DNA of 6,267 nucleotides from Nitrospirae bacterium CG1_02_44_142 (GTDB lineage: Bacteria > Nitrospirota > Thermodesulfovibrionia > Thermodesulfovibrionales > UBA1546), in assembly GCA_001871685.1 (NCBI GenBank), contig MNVK01000080.1:1-6267 (forward strand), in the 5' to 3' direction. Under the pieces are notes generated by a model, which saw only the letters and a list, made by a program, of their open reading frames with translations, did no database searches and was not told the origin of the DNA. Of this stretch, positions 1 through 5,173 are shown in pieces; the stretch's first letter is position 1, and each line of letters begins with the position of its first letter. The position numbers and the translations under genes are program-made.

Positions 1-902
1 GAACCTGAGCCTGCGCCTATGTCCCACAGCACGCCTCTTTGAGGAAGTCTCAACTTGTGAATGGTTACTGCCCTCACTTCATCTTTAGTAATAAGTCCCC
101 TTGAATGAGTGATTTCATTTTCGGTTAATCCGAATGGAACTGCCGGTGTCTGGGACAGTCCCGATTCTACGGCTGCGCCCGTAAATCTGGGACAGTCCCC
201 TCGTTGCTCTGTTGCTCTGACAAGTATTACTACATTCGGCTCTGAAAAAGTCATTTCGGCGATTTCTTCAGGTGTTCCTTCAATGATTCTTTCGTCCGGG
301 TAGCCGAGTTTCTCACAAACATACATTGTTGTAGCTGATAGCTTTAAAAACTCTTTTGCAATCTCTACAGGGTTATTTTCTTTGTCAGTGAGGATTAGGA
401 TTTTGTTATGTTTTTGTAACAAATAAGGAATATCTTCCAACTCAAACGGAAGCCTTCTTCTTTTTTTAGGGTCAGGACCTCCGTGAAGGCTCATTAAAAA
501 TGCGTCATCCCATGATTCTTTTATCCTTGAAAATGCAATTTGAATGCATGACAGGTCCGGTATTATCTCAACCATATCTTTTCCGAATTCCCTGACCGCC
601 CTTCTGCCGATTCCAAAAAACGCCGGGTCGCCGGAGGCGAGAAGGACTACCCCCCCATGCCCCCCCTTACCAAGGGGGGGATTAGGAGGGGTGTCTTGAA
701 CGTATGCTCTGATAAATGCGATTGTCTCATCCACATTATTAATTACTTTTACTTTGTCCTTGACTGCCTCATATTCTTCGTATCCCCTAAAGACCTCCGA
801 GAGCCTGTTGGATGCAAGGATGATTTCAGAAGCCAGAACAATTTCCCTTGCCCTATTGTCTAAAGCTTTATAGCCAATGCCTATGACGTAGAGTTTATTC
901 AC
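1..902 (-). CDS. cbiET: CbiE-CbiT fusion, cobalt-precorrin-6B/7 C5,C15-methyltransferase (CobL-like), 3' end outside window
   Basis: This frame is open from a GTG at 900-902 to the left edge: 300 codons with no stop. The GTG overlaps the end of cbiD by 8 bases, which fixes the start. The N-terminal part (about residues 1-230) is a CbiE-type tetrapyrrole methylase with VIGIG at 6-10, ASGDPAFFGIG at 89-99 and SLHGG at 138-142. From about 256 the sequence switches to the start of CbiT (GLTENEITHSRGLITKDEVR), and VLWDIGAGSG at 291-300 is its SAM-binding loop. In this family the protein methylates C5 and C15 and decarboxylates the C12 acetate in the cytoplasm. Two repeat-derived insertions are read in frame: residues about 70-84 (PPNPPLGKGG, a poly-G palindrome) and about 234-253 (GDCPRFTGAAVESGLSQT, hairpin copy A). 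The second falls exactly in the linker between the two enzymes. The rest of CbiT lies beyond base 1. Confidence 0.93.
   Translation of the reverse strand, partial: MNKLYVIGIGYKALDNRAREIVLASEIILASNRLSEVFRGYEEYEAVKDKVKVINNVDETIAFIRAYVQDTPPNPPLGKGGHGGVVLLASGDPAFFGIGRRAVREFGKDMVEIIPDLSCIQIAFSRIKESWDDAFLMSLHGGPDPKKRRRLPFELEDIPYLLQKHNKILILTDKENNPVEIAKEFLKLSATTMYVCEKLGYPDERIIEGTPEEIAEMTFSEPNVVILVRATEQRGDCPRFTGAAVESGLSQTPAVPFGLTENEITHSRGLITKDEVRAVTIHKLRLPQRGVLWDIGAGSG
147..202. repeat. Hairpin repeat copy A (GGGACAGTCCC-ended)
   Basis: This 56-bp element is identical to the stretch at 1552-1607. Each end has GGGACAGTCCC, itself a near palindrome. The inner arms GATTCTACGG and CCGTAAATC pair around a CTGCGC loop, so the whole element folds into one long imperfect hairpin. 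It lies in frame in cbiET, coding GDCPRFTGAAVESGLSQT on the minus strand at the junction of the CbiE and CbiT domains. Confidence 0.93.
203..218. repeat. Two copies of the octamer GTTGCTCT
   Basis: Two perfect 8-bp units abut the end of hairpin copy A directly. They add part of the ATEQ/RATEQ linker region of cbiET. Two units alone are weak evidence, but the 8-bp period matches the other arrays in the window. Confidence 0.55.
649..691. repeat. Poly-C/poly-G palindromic repeat inside cbiE
   Basis: CCCCCCCTT-ACC-AAGGGGGGG (660-680) is a perfect 9-bp-arm hairpin with a three-base loop, flanked by a second C run (650-656) and AGGAGGGG. This belongs to a widespread family of C-run/G-run repeats that I know from many bacterial genomes. 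It is read in frame as PPNPPLGKGGHGG in cbiE, in a loop before ASGDP. The seven-base homopolymers would be prone to slippage. Confidence 0.85.
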
Positions 903-2172
903 TGTCTGCAATTATCTCTCCTTCATACGATACAAGATAAACGTCAACAGGTATTTCTTTTGCAATGCCTTCGGCATATTTTTTAGCGGCAGCACAAACC
1001 TTCAAAAAAAGTGATGCGTGATGCGTAATGCGTGATGCGCTAATGAACTCAAAAATTTCCATTGCCGTATTGAAATCTTGTACCAATTCCCAATCCCCAG
1101 CCCCTAATCCCTTCAAAAACTCCACTGCCTTTTTCAAATCAATAGCCCCATGTCTTACATGAGTCTGAGGCGTTGCCATTGCAATCTTCAGCATCTTGGC
1201 CCATTGGGCGCAGAGATGGATTTTTTTGAACCCATGTTTTTTTGCTTCAAACAAGGCAAACTCAAGATAATCACCCATCATTACATAAGACTCCTCTGGG
1301 AATTTAAATTTATTAATGTGAGCTTTTTCTGAGGCCCTTCCGGCAGACAATACTATATCACTGCGTCCCATTGCCTTAGCAACATCCATTGATGATGTGA
1401 TAGTGGCGGTCCAGGCCTCTGCGGAAATTGGCTTCACAATACCTGTTGTCCCGAGTATGGAAATTCCGTTGATTATGCCAAGACGTGAGTTCAGCGTCTT
1501 CTTTGCAAGTTCTTCGCCGTCAGGGACTGAAATGGTTATCTCAATTCCCGCTGTCTGGGACAGTCCCGATTCTACGGCTGCGCCCGTAAATCTGGGACAG
1601 TCCCCTCCTTCCGATTCACCAAATTCTGATATTACTTCCATTACCGCTTCTTTTATCATCTTTCTTGGCACCGGATTTATAGCCGACTCGCCAACAGGCA
1701 CCTGAAGACCGGGCTTCGTTACCTTGCCGACGCCCTTGCCGCCCCTTATAATAACTGGTGAATAGGTGAATGGGTGAATGGGTGAATGGGCAAAAATCTC
1801 CGTTTCTCCGTTGCTTTGCCTGACCATATTATTAATTATTCTCGCTTCCGCCCTTATCTCCGCTCCATTTGTTACATCAGGGTCATCACCGGCGTCTTTA
1901 ATTGTTGAAGCGGCTGCAATCCCATCTTTGAATCTTGAATCTTGAATCTTGAATTTATGTCGGCTGCCGTCTGGGAAGGGAATTTCAATCTCACGGTAAA
2001 TCGGTGAATGGGTAAATGGGTGAATGGGGGGAGATTGTTTATTTTGCGACTTACCTATTAACCGATTCACCGATTTACCGCTTAGCAGTATCATTGTCGC
2101 TGCCTTTGCAGCGGCTGCAGCGCACGCTCCTGTTGTATATCCTGAGCGCAGTTTTTTATTTTTCGATGCCAC
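895..2172 (-). CDS. cbiD: CbiD, cobalt-precorrin-5B C1-methyltransferase, with several repeat-derived insertions
   Basis: CbiD adds the C1 methyl group in the anaerobic corrin pathway. Hallmarks are RSGYTTGACAAAAAKAA (9-25), DAGDDPDVTNGAEI (93-106), RGGKGVGKVTKPGL (143-156), GESAINPVPR (161-170) and the glycine-rich stretch at 230-250. The start is a GTG overlapping the cobO stop by 17 bases, with AAGG six bases upstream. At 425 residues it is longer than the roughly 350-380 I expect for the family. The surplus sits in repeat-coded segments: about 35-59 (two opposed octamer arrays), 75-83 (heptamer), 127-140 (octamer), 187-207 (hairpin copy B) and 378-388 (heptamer). All keep the frame and all lie between conserved blocks, so I read the gene as functional but heavily decorated. 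The alternative, a decaying gene, is less likely because there is no stop or frameshift and every conserved block is present. Confidence 0.95.
   Translation of the reverse strand: MASKNKKLRSGYTTGACAAAAAKAATMILLSGKSVNRLIGKSQNKQSPPIHPFTHSPIYREIEIPFPDGSRHKFKIQDSRFKDGIAAASTIKDAGDDPDVTNGAEIRAEARIINNMVRQSNGETEIFAHSPIHPFTYSPVIIRGGKGVGKVTKPGLQVPVGESAINPVPRKMIKEAVMEVISEFGESEGGDCPRFTGAAVESGLSQTAGIEITISVPDGEELAKKTLNSRLGIINGISILGTTGIVKPISAEAWTATITSSMDVAKAMGRSDIVLSAGRASEKAHINKFKFPEESYVMMGDYLEFALFEAKKHGFKKIHLCAQWAKMLKIAMATPQTHVRHGAIDLKKAVEFLKGLGAGDWELVQDFNTAMEIFEFISASRITHHASLFLKVCAAAKKYAEGIAKEIPVDVYLVSYEGEIIADSE
1011..1038. repeat. Four heptamers GTGATGC near the 3' end of cbiD
   Basis: The units are GTGATGC, GTGATGC, GTAATGC and GTGATGC, four in a row with one mismatch. 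On the coding strand they give the SASRITHHAS stretch (about residues 378-387 of CbiD), just before the conserved KVCAAAKKYA end. Confidence 0.9.
1552..1607. repeat. Hairpin repeat copy B
   Basis: This is identical over 56 bp to copy A, in the same orientation and read in the same codon frame (GGDCPRFTGAAVESGLSQT, CbiD residues about 189-207). It is inserted between FGES and AGIEITISVPDGEE, a variable stretch between conserved CbiD blocks. Perfect identity between copies 1.4 kb apart in different genes indicates recent spread or gene conversion. Confidence 0.93.
1757..1790. repeat. Four octamers GGTGAATG in cbiD
   Basis: The units are GGTGAATA followed by three GGTGAATG. On the coding strand they read HSPIHPFTYSP (CbiD about 129-139). 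The unit is the same family as the arrays at 1994-2025 and, inverted, at 2051-2080 in the same gene. Confidence 0.9.
1928..1955. repeat. Four heptamers TTGAATC in cbiD
   Basis: Three perfect TTGAATC units are followed by TTGAATT. They code KIQDSRFKD on the minus strand (CbiD about 75-83), between the RHKF strand and the DGIAAAST block. Confidence 0.9.
1994..2025. repeat. Four octamers (C/G)GGT(A/G)AAT in cbiD
   Basis: The units are CGGTAAAT, CGGTGAAT, GGGTAAAT and GGGTGAAT, followed by a G run. They code part of PPIHPFTHSPIYRE. The first 16 bases (1994-2009) are the exact reverse complement of 2065-2080. Confidence 0.88.
2051..2080. repeat. Inverted octamer array facing 1994-2025
   Basis: The units are TTACCTAT, TAACCGAT, TCACCGAT and a partial TTACCG, the reverse-complement family of the array at 1994-2025. 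Together they bracket a roughly 25-base centre and could form a long hairpin with a perfect 16-bp base. Coding sense is SVNRLIGKSQ near the CbiD N-terminus. Confidence 0.82.
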
Positions 2173-2686
2173 GTCTTGCCTTGACCCCTTTACTTTTGTA
2201 ATGCTTCACCTCTTTCATTTCAGTGACAAGGTCAGCTTTTTGTATAACTTTTTTGTGAGCATATCTGCCTGTGATTATAAGCTCTGTGCCTTTTGCCTTC
2301 GCATCCATAATCTTCAACAGGTCTTTTGTAGAAACGAGATTGTATTTTACAGCTACATTTATTTCGTCAAGAACTACCACATCATATTTGCCGGAACTAA
2401 CGATATTTCTTACTTCTTCAAAGCCGTCCTGCGCTGCTTTTACATCACTCTCATCAGGAGCCCTTTTAAGAATAAAGCCTTTCCCATATTGCTTTATAGT
2501 TATTAAATCTTTCAGTCTTTCGAGAGCTTTATGTTCGCTGCACTCCCTGCTTTTTATGAACTGCGCAATAAAAACCTTAAGCCCTGCGCCTGCCGCCCTC
2601 AAGGCAAGGCCCAGGGATGCTGTTGTTTTGCCTTTGCCATTACCTGTGTAGACTTGTATATATCCTTTACGCATATTGGTACTCAT
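2156..2686 (-). CDS. cobO: Cob(I)alamin / corrinoid adenosyltransferase, CobO/BtuR family
   Basis: This 176-residue protein transfers the 5'-deoxyadenosyl group of ATP to Co(I) corrinoid in the cytoplasm. The family P-loop GNGKGKTT is at residues 15-22, followed by ASLGLALRAAG. A Walker-B-like strand VVVLDEIN is at 103-110, then TGRYA at 139-143. The near-diagnostic C-terminal block VTEMKEVKHY (154-163) through GIEK is complete. Length is normal and no repeat insertion is present, unlike its neighbours. The start at 2686 overlaps the radical SAM gene by 20 bases. An in-frame ATG four codons later (2674) is an equally good start, and neither has a strong ribosome binding site, so translation is probably coupled to the upstream gene. 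Confidence 0.95.
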   Translation of the reverse strand: MSTNMRKGYIQVYTGNGKGKTTASLGLALRAAGAGLKVFIAQFIKSRECSEHKALERLKDLITIKQYGKGFILKRAPDESDVKAAQDGFEEVRNIVSSGKYDVVVLDEINVAVKYNLVSTKDLLKIMDAKAKGTELIITGRYAHKKVIQKADLVTEMKEVKHYKSKGVKARRGIEK

Positions 2687-4004
2687 ACTGCATCTGCTGC
2701 ATAGAGCCTTCTCTGAGAAGGTATGGGACCTTATCTTCAGCTATCAATTTAAAGGCATATCTTATCATCTCTTTGTAAAACTCGCAAAACTCAGCCTTTC
2801 TGTAGATATTGCCTCTTGCATACATCTCCGCTGGACACGGCGAGCCGCATATATGCCTGAAGTCGCAGGCGCTGCATTCATCAATCTTCTCCACAGTCCT
2901 GGCCCTGATTGTTTTAAATGGTTTTGAGTTCATCGCCTTTTCAATCGACGTCTTGAAGATATTTCCTCCTGAAAATTCCTTGAAGCTGATAAATTCGCCG
3001 CAAGGAACCATATCGCCGTTTGCAGTGATTGTAAGAAAGGTCCTGCCTCCGCCGCAAGGGGAGATGTCACACATCATGCGTCTGGCGGCAGGCGATATTA
3101 TTGCCAGGATAACATTTGCAAAGTTGCCCACAACGATCTGCCTGCCGGATTTTTTTGTCAGTTCTATCGCTGTCTCAACGGCCTTTATTAATTCTTTTGC
3201 AAACTCTTTTTCATCCGGCTTCTGTTTCAATGCCTGTTTCTGTGTTACCCGGACAGGGTTTAAAAGTATGCACGGCGCTCCTTTCTTATGGAGAAATTTT
3301 ACATGCTCTGAAAGCTTTTTGACATTGAATTTTGTGACTGTTGATATTACATTCAACCCTTCATACCCTTTAAACCAGTCTAAGGCCTGAACAGCTTTCT
3401 CAAAATTCCCGCCGCCTTTTGCCGTTACCCTTGAGAGATTGTTTGTATGAGCATCGGGCGCATCAAGCGATATGCCTACGCCTACCCTGTGTTTTTTCAT
3501 AAACTCCGCATCTCTTTTTTCGAGAAGGAGGGTATTTGTCTGAATGCCGAAAACAAATTTGCCGCTGAATTTTTTTATGGCGTCAAACAGTATGTCTTTC
3601 ACCAACAGCGGTTCAGCAGCGTGGAATACTATCACAGGTTTTTTTGACGAATTTTTGAAATGAACCGCAATTTTTTCCAATGCAGTGTTGAGTTCCTTCC
3701 CGGTCATCTGCGTGCCCTGTTTTCTTATTTTGGCAGGGATGTAACAGTATGTGCAGTTAGCGTTGCATCTATCAGTAGGGTCTATGTATACGCAGTTTAA
3801 ATCCGTATTGAATCTGAAATCGTGAAGCTCTTTATCAAGATGAGCCCTTTTATTTTTGTAGAGCGTTATCAGGTCTTCCGGCAGCAGGAAGCCGCCATTA
3901 TCATTTTTTGGCGCAAGCCCCCAGAATACGTTGTCGGCGTCAAGGACCAGCTTCCAGTCAGTGTTAATATCAGAAAAAGAAAGACCTCTTTGATTTTCCT
4001 TCAT
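2667..4004 (-). CDS. cbpB: Radical SAM/SPASM peptide-modifying enzyme, probably CbpB
   Basis: This is a 445-residue radical SAM enzyme. The SAM-binding [4Fe-4S] site is C80-x3-C84-x2-C87. The C-terminus fits a full SPASM layout: C317-x12-G330-x4-C335, then C377-x2-C380-x5-C386-x3-C390, then C407, enough for auxiliary Fe-S clusters. SPASM enzymes mostly modify ribosomal peptides or proteins, and a 42-codon gene lies directly upstream, which is the classic precursor/maturase layout. From memory, a family called CbpB (peptide-modifying radical SAM enzyme near cobalamin or cobalt genes) fits; I could not check this. The start has a strong AAAAGGAG six bases upstream (4011-4018). The usual Gly-Gly-Glu SAM motif reads Ala-Ala-Glu here (HAAEPLL, 128-134). 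The roughly 65 residues before the radical SAM core (rich in Trp and Asp) might bind the peptide, but I recognise no domain there. Other options are a sulfatase-maturase relative or a heme-synthesis-type SPASM enzyme; neither explains the tiny upstream gene. Confidence 0.85.
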   Translation of the reverse strand: MKENQRGLSFSDINTDWKLVLDADNVFWGLAPKNDNGGFLLPEDLITLYKNKRAHLDKELHDFRFNTDLNCVYIDPTDRCNANCTYCYIPAKIRKQGTQMTGKELNTALEKIAVHFKNSSKKPVIVFHAAEPLLVKDILFDAIKKFSGKFVFGIQTNTLLLEKRDAEFMKKHRVGVGISLDAPDAHTNNLSRVTAKGGGNFEKAVQALDWFKGYEGLNVISTVTKFNVKKLSEHVKFLHKKGAPCILLNPVRVTQKQALKQKPDEKEFAKELIKAVETAIELTKKSGRQIVVGNFANVILAIISPAARRMMCDISPCGGGRTFLTITANGDMVPCGEFISFKEFSGGNIFKTSIEKAMNSKPFKTIRARTVEKIDECSACDFRHICGSPCPAEMYARGNIYRKAEFCEFYKEMIRYAFKLIAEDKVPYLLREGSMQQMQYEYQYA

Positions 4005-4010
4005 ATTTAT

Positions 4011-4018
4011 CTCCTTTT
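4011..4018 (-). promoter_or_regulatory. Ribosome binding site of the radical SAM gene
   Basis: AAAAGGAG on the minus strand lies six bases before the ATG at 4002-4004. It settles the start and shows that this gene is translated independently rather than by coupling to the microprotein, whose stop is about 100 bases upstream. Confidence 0.8.
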
Positions 4019-4028
4019 CAATTGTATC

Positions 4029-4090
4029 GGGGACAGTCCCGATTCCCCGTCAAATACGGGGGCTGCGCCCGTAAATCCGGGACTGTCCCC
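4029..4090. repeat. Hairpin repeat copy C, between the microprotein and radical SAM genes
   Basis: This copy has fully complementary outer arms: GGGGACAGTCCC at the left and GGGACTGTCCCC at the right. The A-A mismatch of the other copies is thereby repaired to A-T. Its apex carries an extra inner stem CCCCGT-CAAAT-ACGGGG (4045-4061). It fills most of the untranslated gap between the two genes. No U-run follows on the minus strand, so it is not a standard terminator. As mRNA structure it could protect the upstream peptide transcript. Confidence 0.9.
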
Positions 4091-4106
4091 TTCGTTCTAC
4101 TTGTTG

Positions 4107-4235
4107 CTATAACGGCATTTTCTTGTTCGGAACATCTCCATACATCACAAAGTGGGTCAAGCCGTTAGCTGTCTTTGTGCATTTGAGATGGTACGATATG
4201 ACGCTGGCCTTTGCCTTCTTTTTAGCCATCTTCAA
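4107..4235 (-). CDS. cbpA: Lys-rich 42-residue microprotein, probable precursor peptide (CbpA-like) of the radical SAM enzyme
   Basis: This small gene has a TTG start nine bases after a near-perfect Shine-Dalgarno; an ATG two codons later (4229) would give 40 residues. The product starts MKMAKKKAKASVISYHLK and continues CTKTANGLTHFVMYGDVP, ending NKKMPL. The N-terminus is basic, with six Lys in the first 18 residues. There is a single Cys (19), and His16, Cys19, His28 and Met31 form an HxxC...HxxM pattern that could hold a metal. There is no signal peptide or membrane segment. It sits between the cobalt-importer ATPase and a SPASM radical SAM gene, so a modified-peptide precursor is the best reading. 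The call rests on the strong ribosome site, the context and a remembered family (CbpA), not on alignment. What the modification is, and whether a leader is cleaved, cannot be told. It could also be a small regulator unrelated to the enzyme. Confidence 0.8.
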   Translation of the reverse strand: MKMAKKKAKASVISYHLKCTKTANGLTHFVMYGDVPNKKMPL

Positions 4236-4240
4236 AATCC

Positions 4241-4254
4241 ATCACCTCCTTTCT
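4241..4254 (-). promoter_or_regulatory. Exceptionally strong ribosome binding site of the microprotein gene
   Basis: On the minus strand this reads AGAAAGGAGGTGAT, complementary over all 14 bases to the usual bacterial 16S rRNA 3' tail (ATCACCTCCTTTCT). The AGGAGG core is nine bases from the TTG start and 15 from the next in-frame ATG, so it favours the TTG. No other gene in the window has a site of comparable length. It suggests that the peptide is made in large excess over its modifying enzyme. Confidence 0.85.
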
Positions 4255-4264
4255 TTTGTTCCAC

Positions 4265-4277
4265 GGGGACAGTCCCC
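4265..4277. repeat. Half element GGGGACAGTCCCC upstream of the microprotein gene
   Basis: A single 13-bp end unit of the hairpin family lies between the cbiO stop and the microprotein's ribosome binding site. With copy C on the other side, the microprotein gene is bracketed by this motif. It may be a solo remnant after deletion, or the original target of the element. Confidence 0.8.
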
Positions 4278-4282
4278 TCCCG

Positions 4283-5173
4283 CTAAATTTTTAATTTTAC
4301 ATTTTGCATTGTTTTTATTATCTCTCTTCTCGCCTCACCGATGGTGAGAGGGATTTTTCCAAATGGCATATTGTCTTCATGTCTTAGTTTGTATATTAAT
4401 TCCGCAATCTGGGGAAGCCTCAGCTTTACACTTGCCATCTCATCCGGCGCTGTAAACACTTCCTCTGGAATACCTTCCCTGACTATGCAGCCCTTGCTCA
4501 GTATATAAAGCCTGTCAAGAAACAGAGGCACAAGGTCCACGCTGTGTGTGGCCATAATAATAGTCACGCCTTTTTCTTTGTTGAGTTTTGTCAGGAGAGT
4601 CATCATTTTATATTCGCCCATCGGGTCCAATCCCGCAGTAGGTTCATCCAGAAGCAGTATCTCATGCCCCATTGCCAGAAGGCCTGCGATGCAAATTCTT
4701 TTCTTCTGTCCAAAACTCAGATTGTGGATGGACTTCCTTGCATATTCTTCCATTTCAACATCTCTAAGAGCGTTGTTTATACGGGTGATGACCTCATCTT
4801 CCTTGAAGCCCATGTTTATCGGGCCGAAGGCAACATCTTCAAGAACTGTTGCAGCAAAAAGCTGGTCGTCAGGATTTTGAAAAATGAGTCCGACCTTTTT
4901 GTAAATCTCCTTTGGAGAAAGCTTTTTTATGTCAGCCCTGTCAAGATAAACGCTGCCTTCAAAATCTTTCATTAAGCCATCTATTATTTTAAGGAGAGTT
5001 GTTTTCCCTGAACCGTTTGAGCCAAGGATACCTATGAATTCACCCCTGTTTACCGCCATGTTTATATCAGACAAGGCCTGTGTCCCGTCAGGATACCTGA
5101 ACGAATTTATCTTGACCCCTAATCTGACCTGACTGCTGACCGCTGACAGCTGACCGCTTTTTATATTTTCCAT
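4283..5173 (-). CDS. cbiO: CbiO, cobalt ECF-transporter ATPase
   Basis: This is the ATP-hydrolysing subunit of the cobalt importer, on the cytoplasmic side of CbiQ. The ABC motifs are complete: Walker A GSNGSGKTT at 51-59, Q-loop FQNPDDQLFA with Gln99, signature LSFGQ at 152-156, Walker B EILLLDEPTAGLD with Asp176-Glu177, and switch His210. The C-terminal extension (about 230-296) with a run of predicted helix is usual for CbiO-type ATPases. The ATG is preceded by GGGAG at five-base spacing and overlaps the cbiQ stop by 13 bases. Residues about 6-16 (SGQLSAVSSQV) are coded by a heptamer array and precede the normal ABC start (VKINSFRYPDG), so the N-terminus carries roughly 15 extra residues. 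After its stop comes the gap with the microprotein gene, where the coupled reading pattern breaks. Confidence 0.96.
   Translation of the reverse strand: MENIKSGQLSAVSSQVRLGVKINSFRYPDGTQALSDINMAVNRGEFIGILGSNGSGKTTLLKIIDGLMKDFEGSVYLDRADIKKLSPKEIYKKVGLIFQNPDDQLFAATVLEDVAFGPINMGFKEDEVITRINNALRDVEMEEYARKSIHNLSFGQKKRICIAGLLAMGHEILLLDEPTAGLDPMGEYKMMTLLTKLNKEKGVTIIMATHSVDLVPLFLDRLYILSKGCIVREGIPEEVFTAPDEMASVKLRLPQIAELIYKLRHEDNMPFGKIPLTIGEARREIIKTMQNVKLKI
5131..5158. repeat. Four heptamers GACNGCT at the cbiO start
   Basis: The units are GACTGCT, GACCGCT, GACAGCT and GACCGCT, with a degenerate CTGACCT before them. They code SGQLSAVSS just after the cbiO initiator, adding an N-terminal tail ahead of the ABC domain. 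Confidence 0.88.

Noticed and set aside
109..303. Plus-strand open frames, several containing WDSPDSTAAPVNLGQSP (also near 1397-1705 and 5831-6031)
   Set aside because: They are antisense shadows of the minus-strand genes. The shared peptide arises only because the hairpin repeat is also open when read on the plus strand.
895..2172. cbiD as a pseudogene
   Set aside because: All conserved blocks are present in order and in a single open frame despite the insertions.
2024..2506. A long plus-strand open frame of 160 codons opposite cobO and cbiD
   Set aside because: The minus strand here carries unmistakable cobO and cbiD motifs, and the plus-strand product has no recognisable domain and a composition typical of antisense reading.
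4029..4090. Rho-independent terminator after the microprotein gene
   Set aside because: The stem is strong, but no U-run follows in either direction and the same element occurs inside coding regions that must be transcribed through.
4236..4282. Internal promoter or cobalamin riboswitch before the microprotein gene
   Set aside because: The 47 bases hold only the ribosome site and the half repeat. No convincing -35/-10 pair and no room for a riboswitch.
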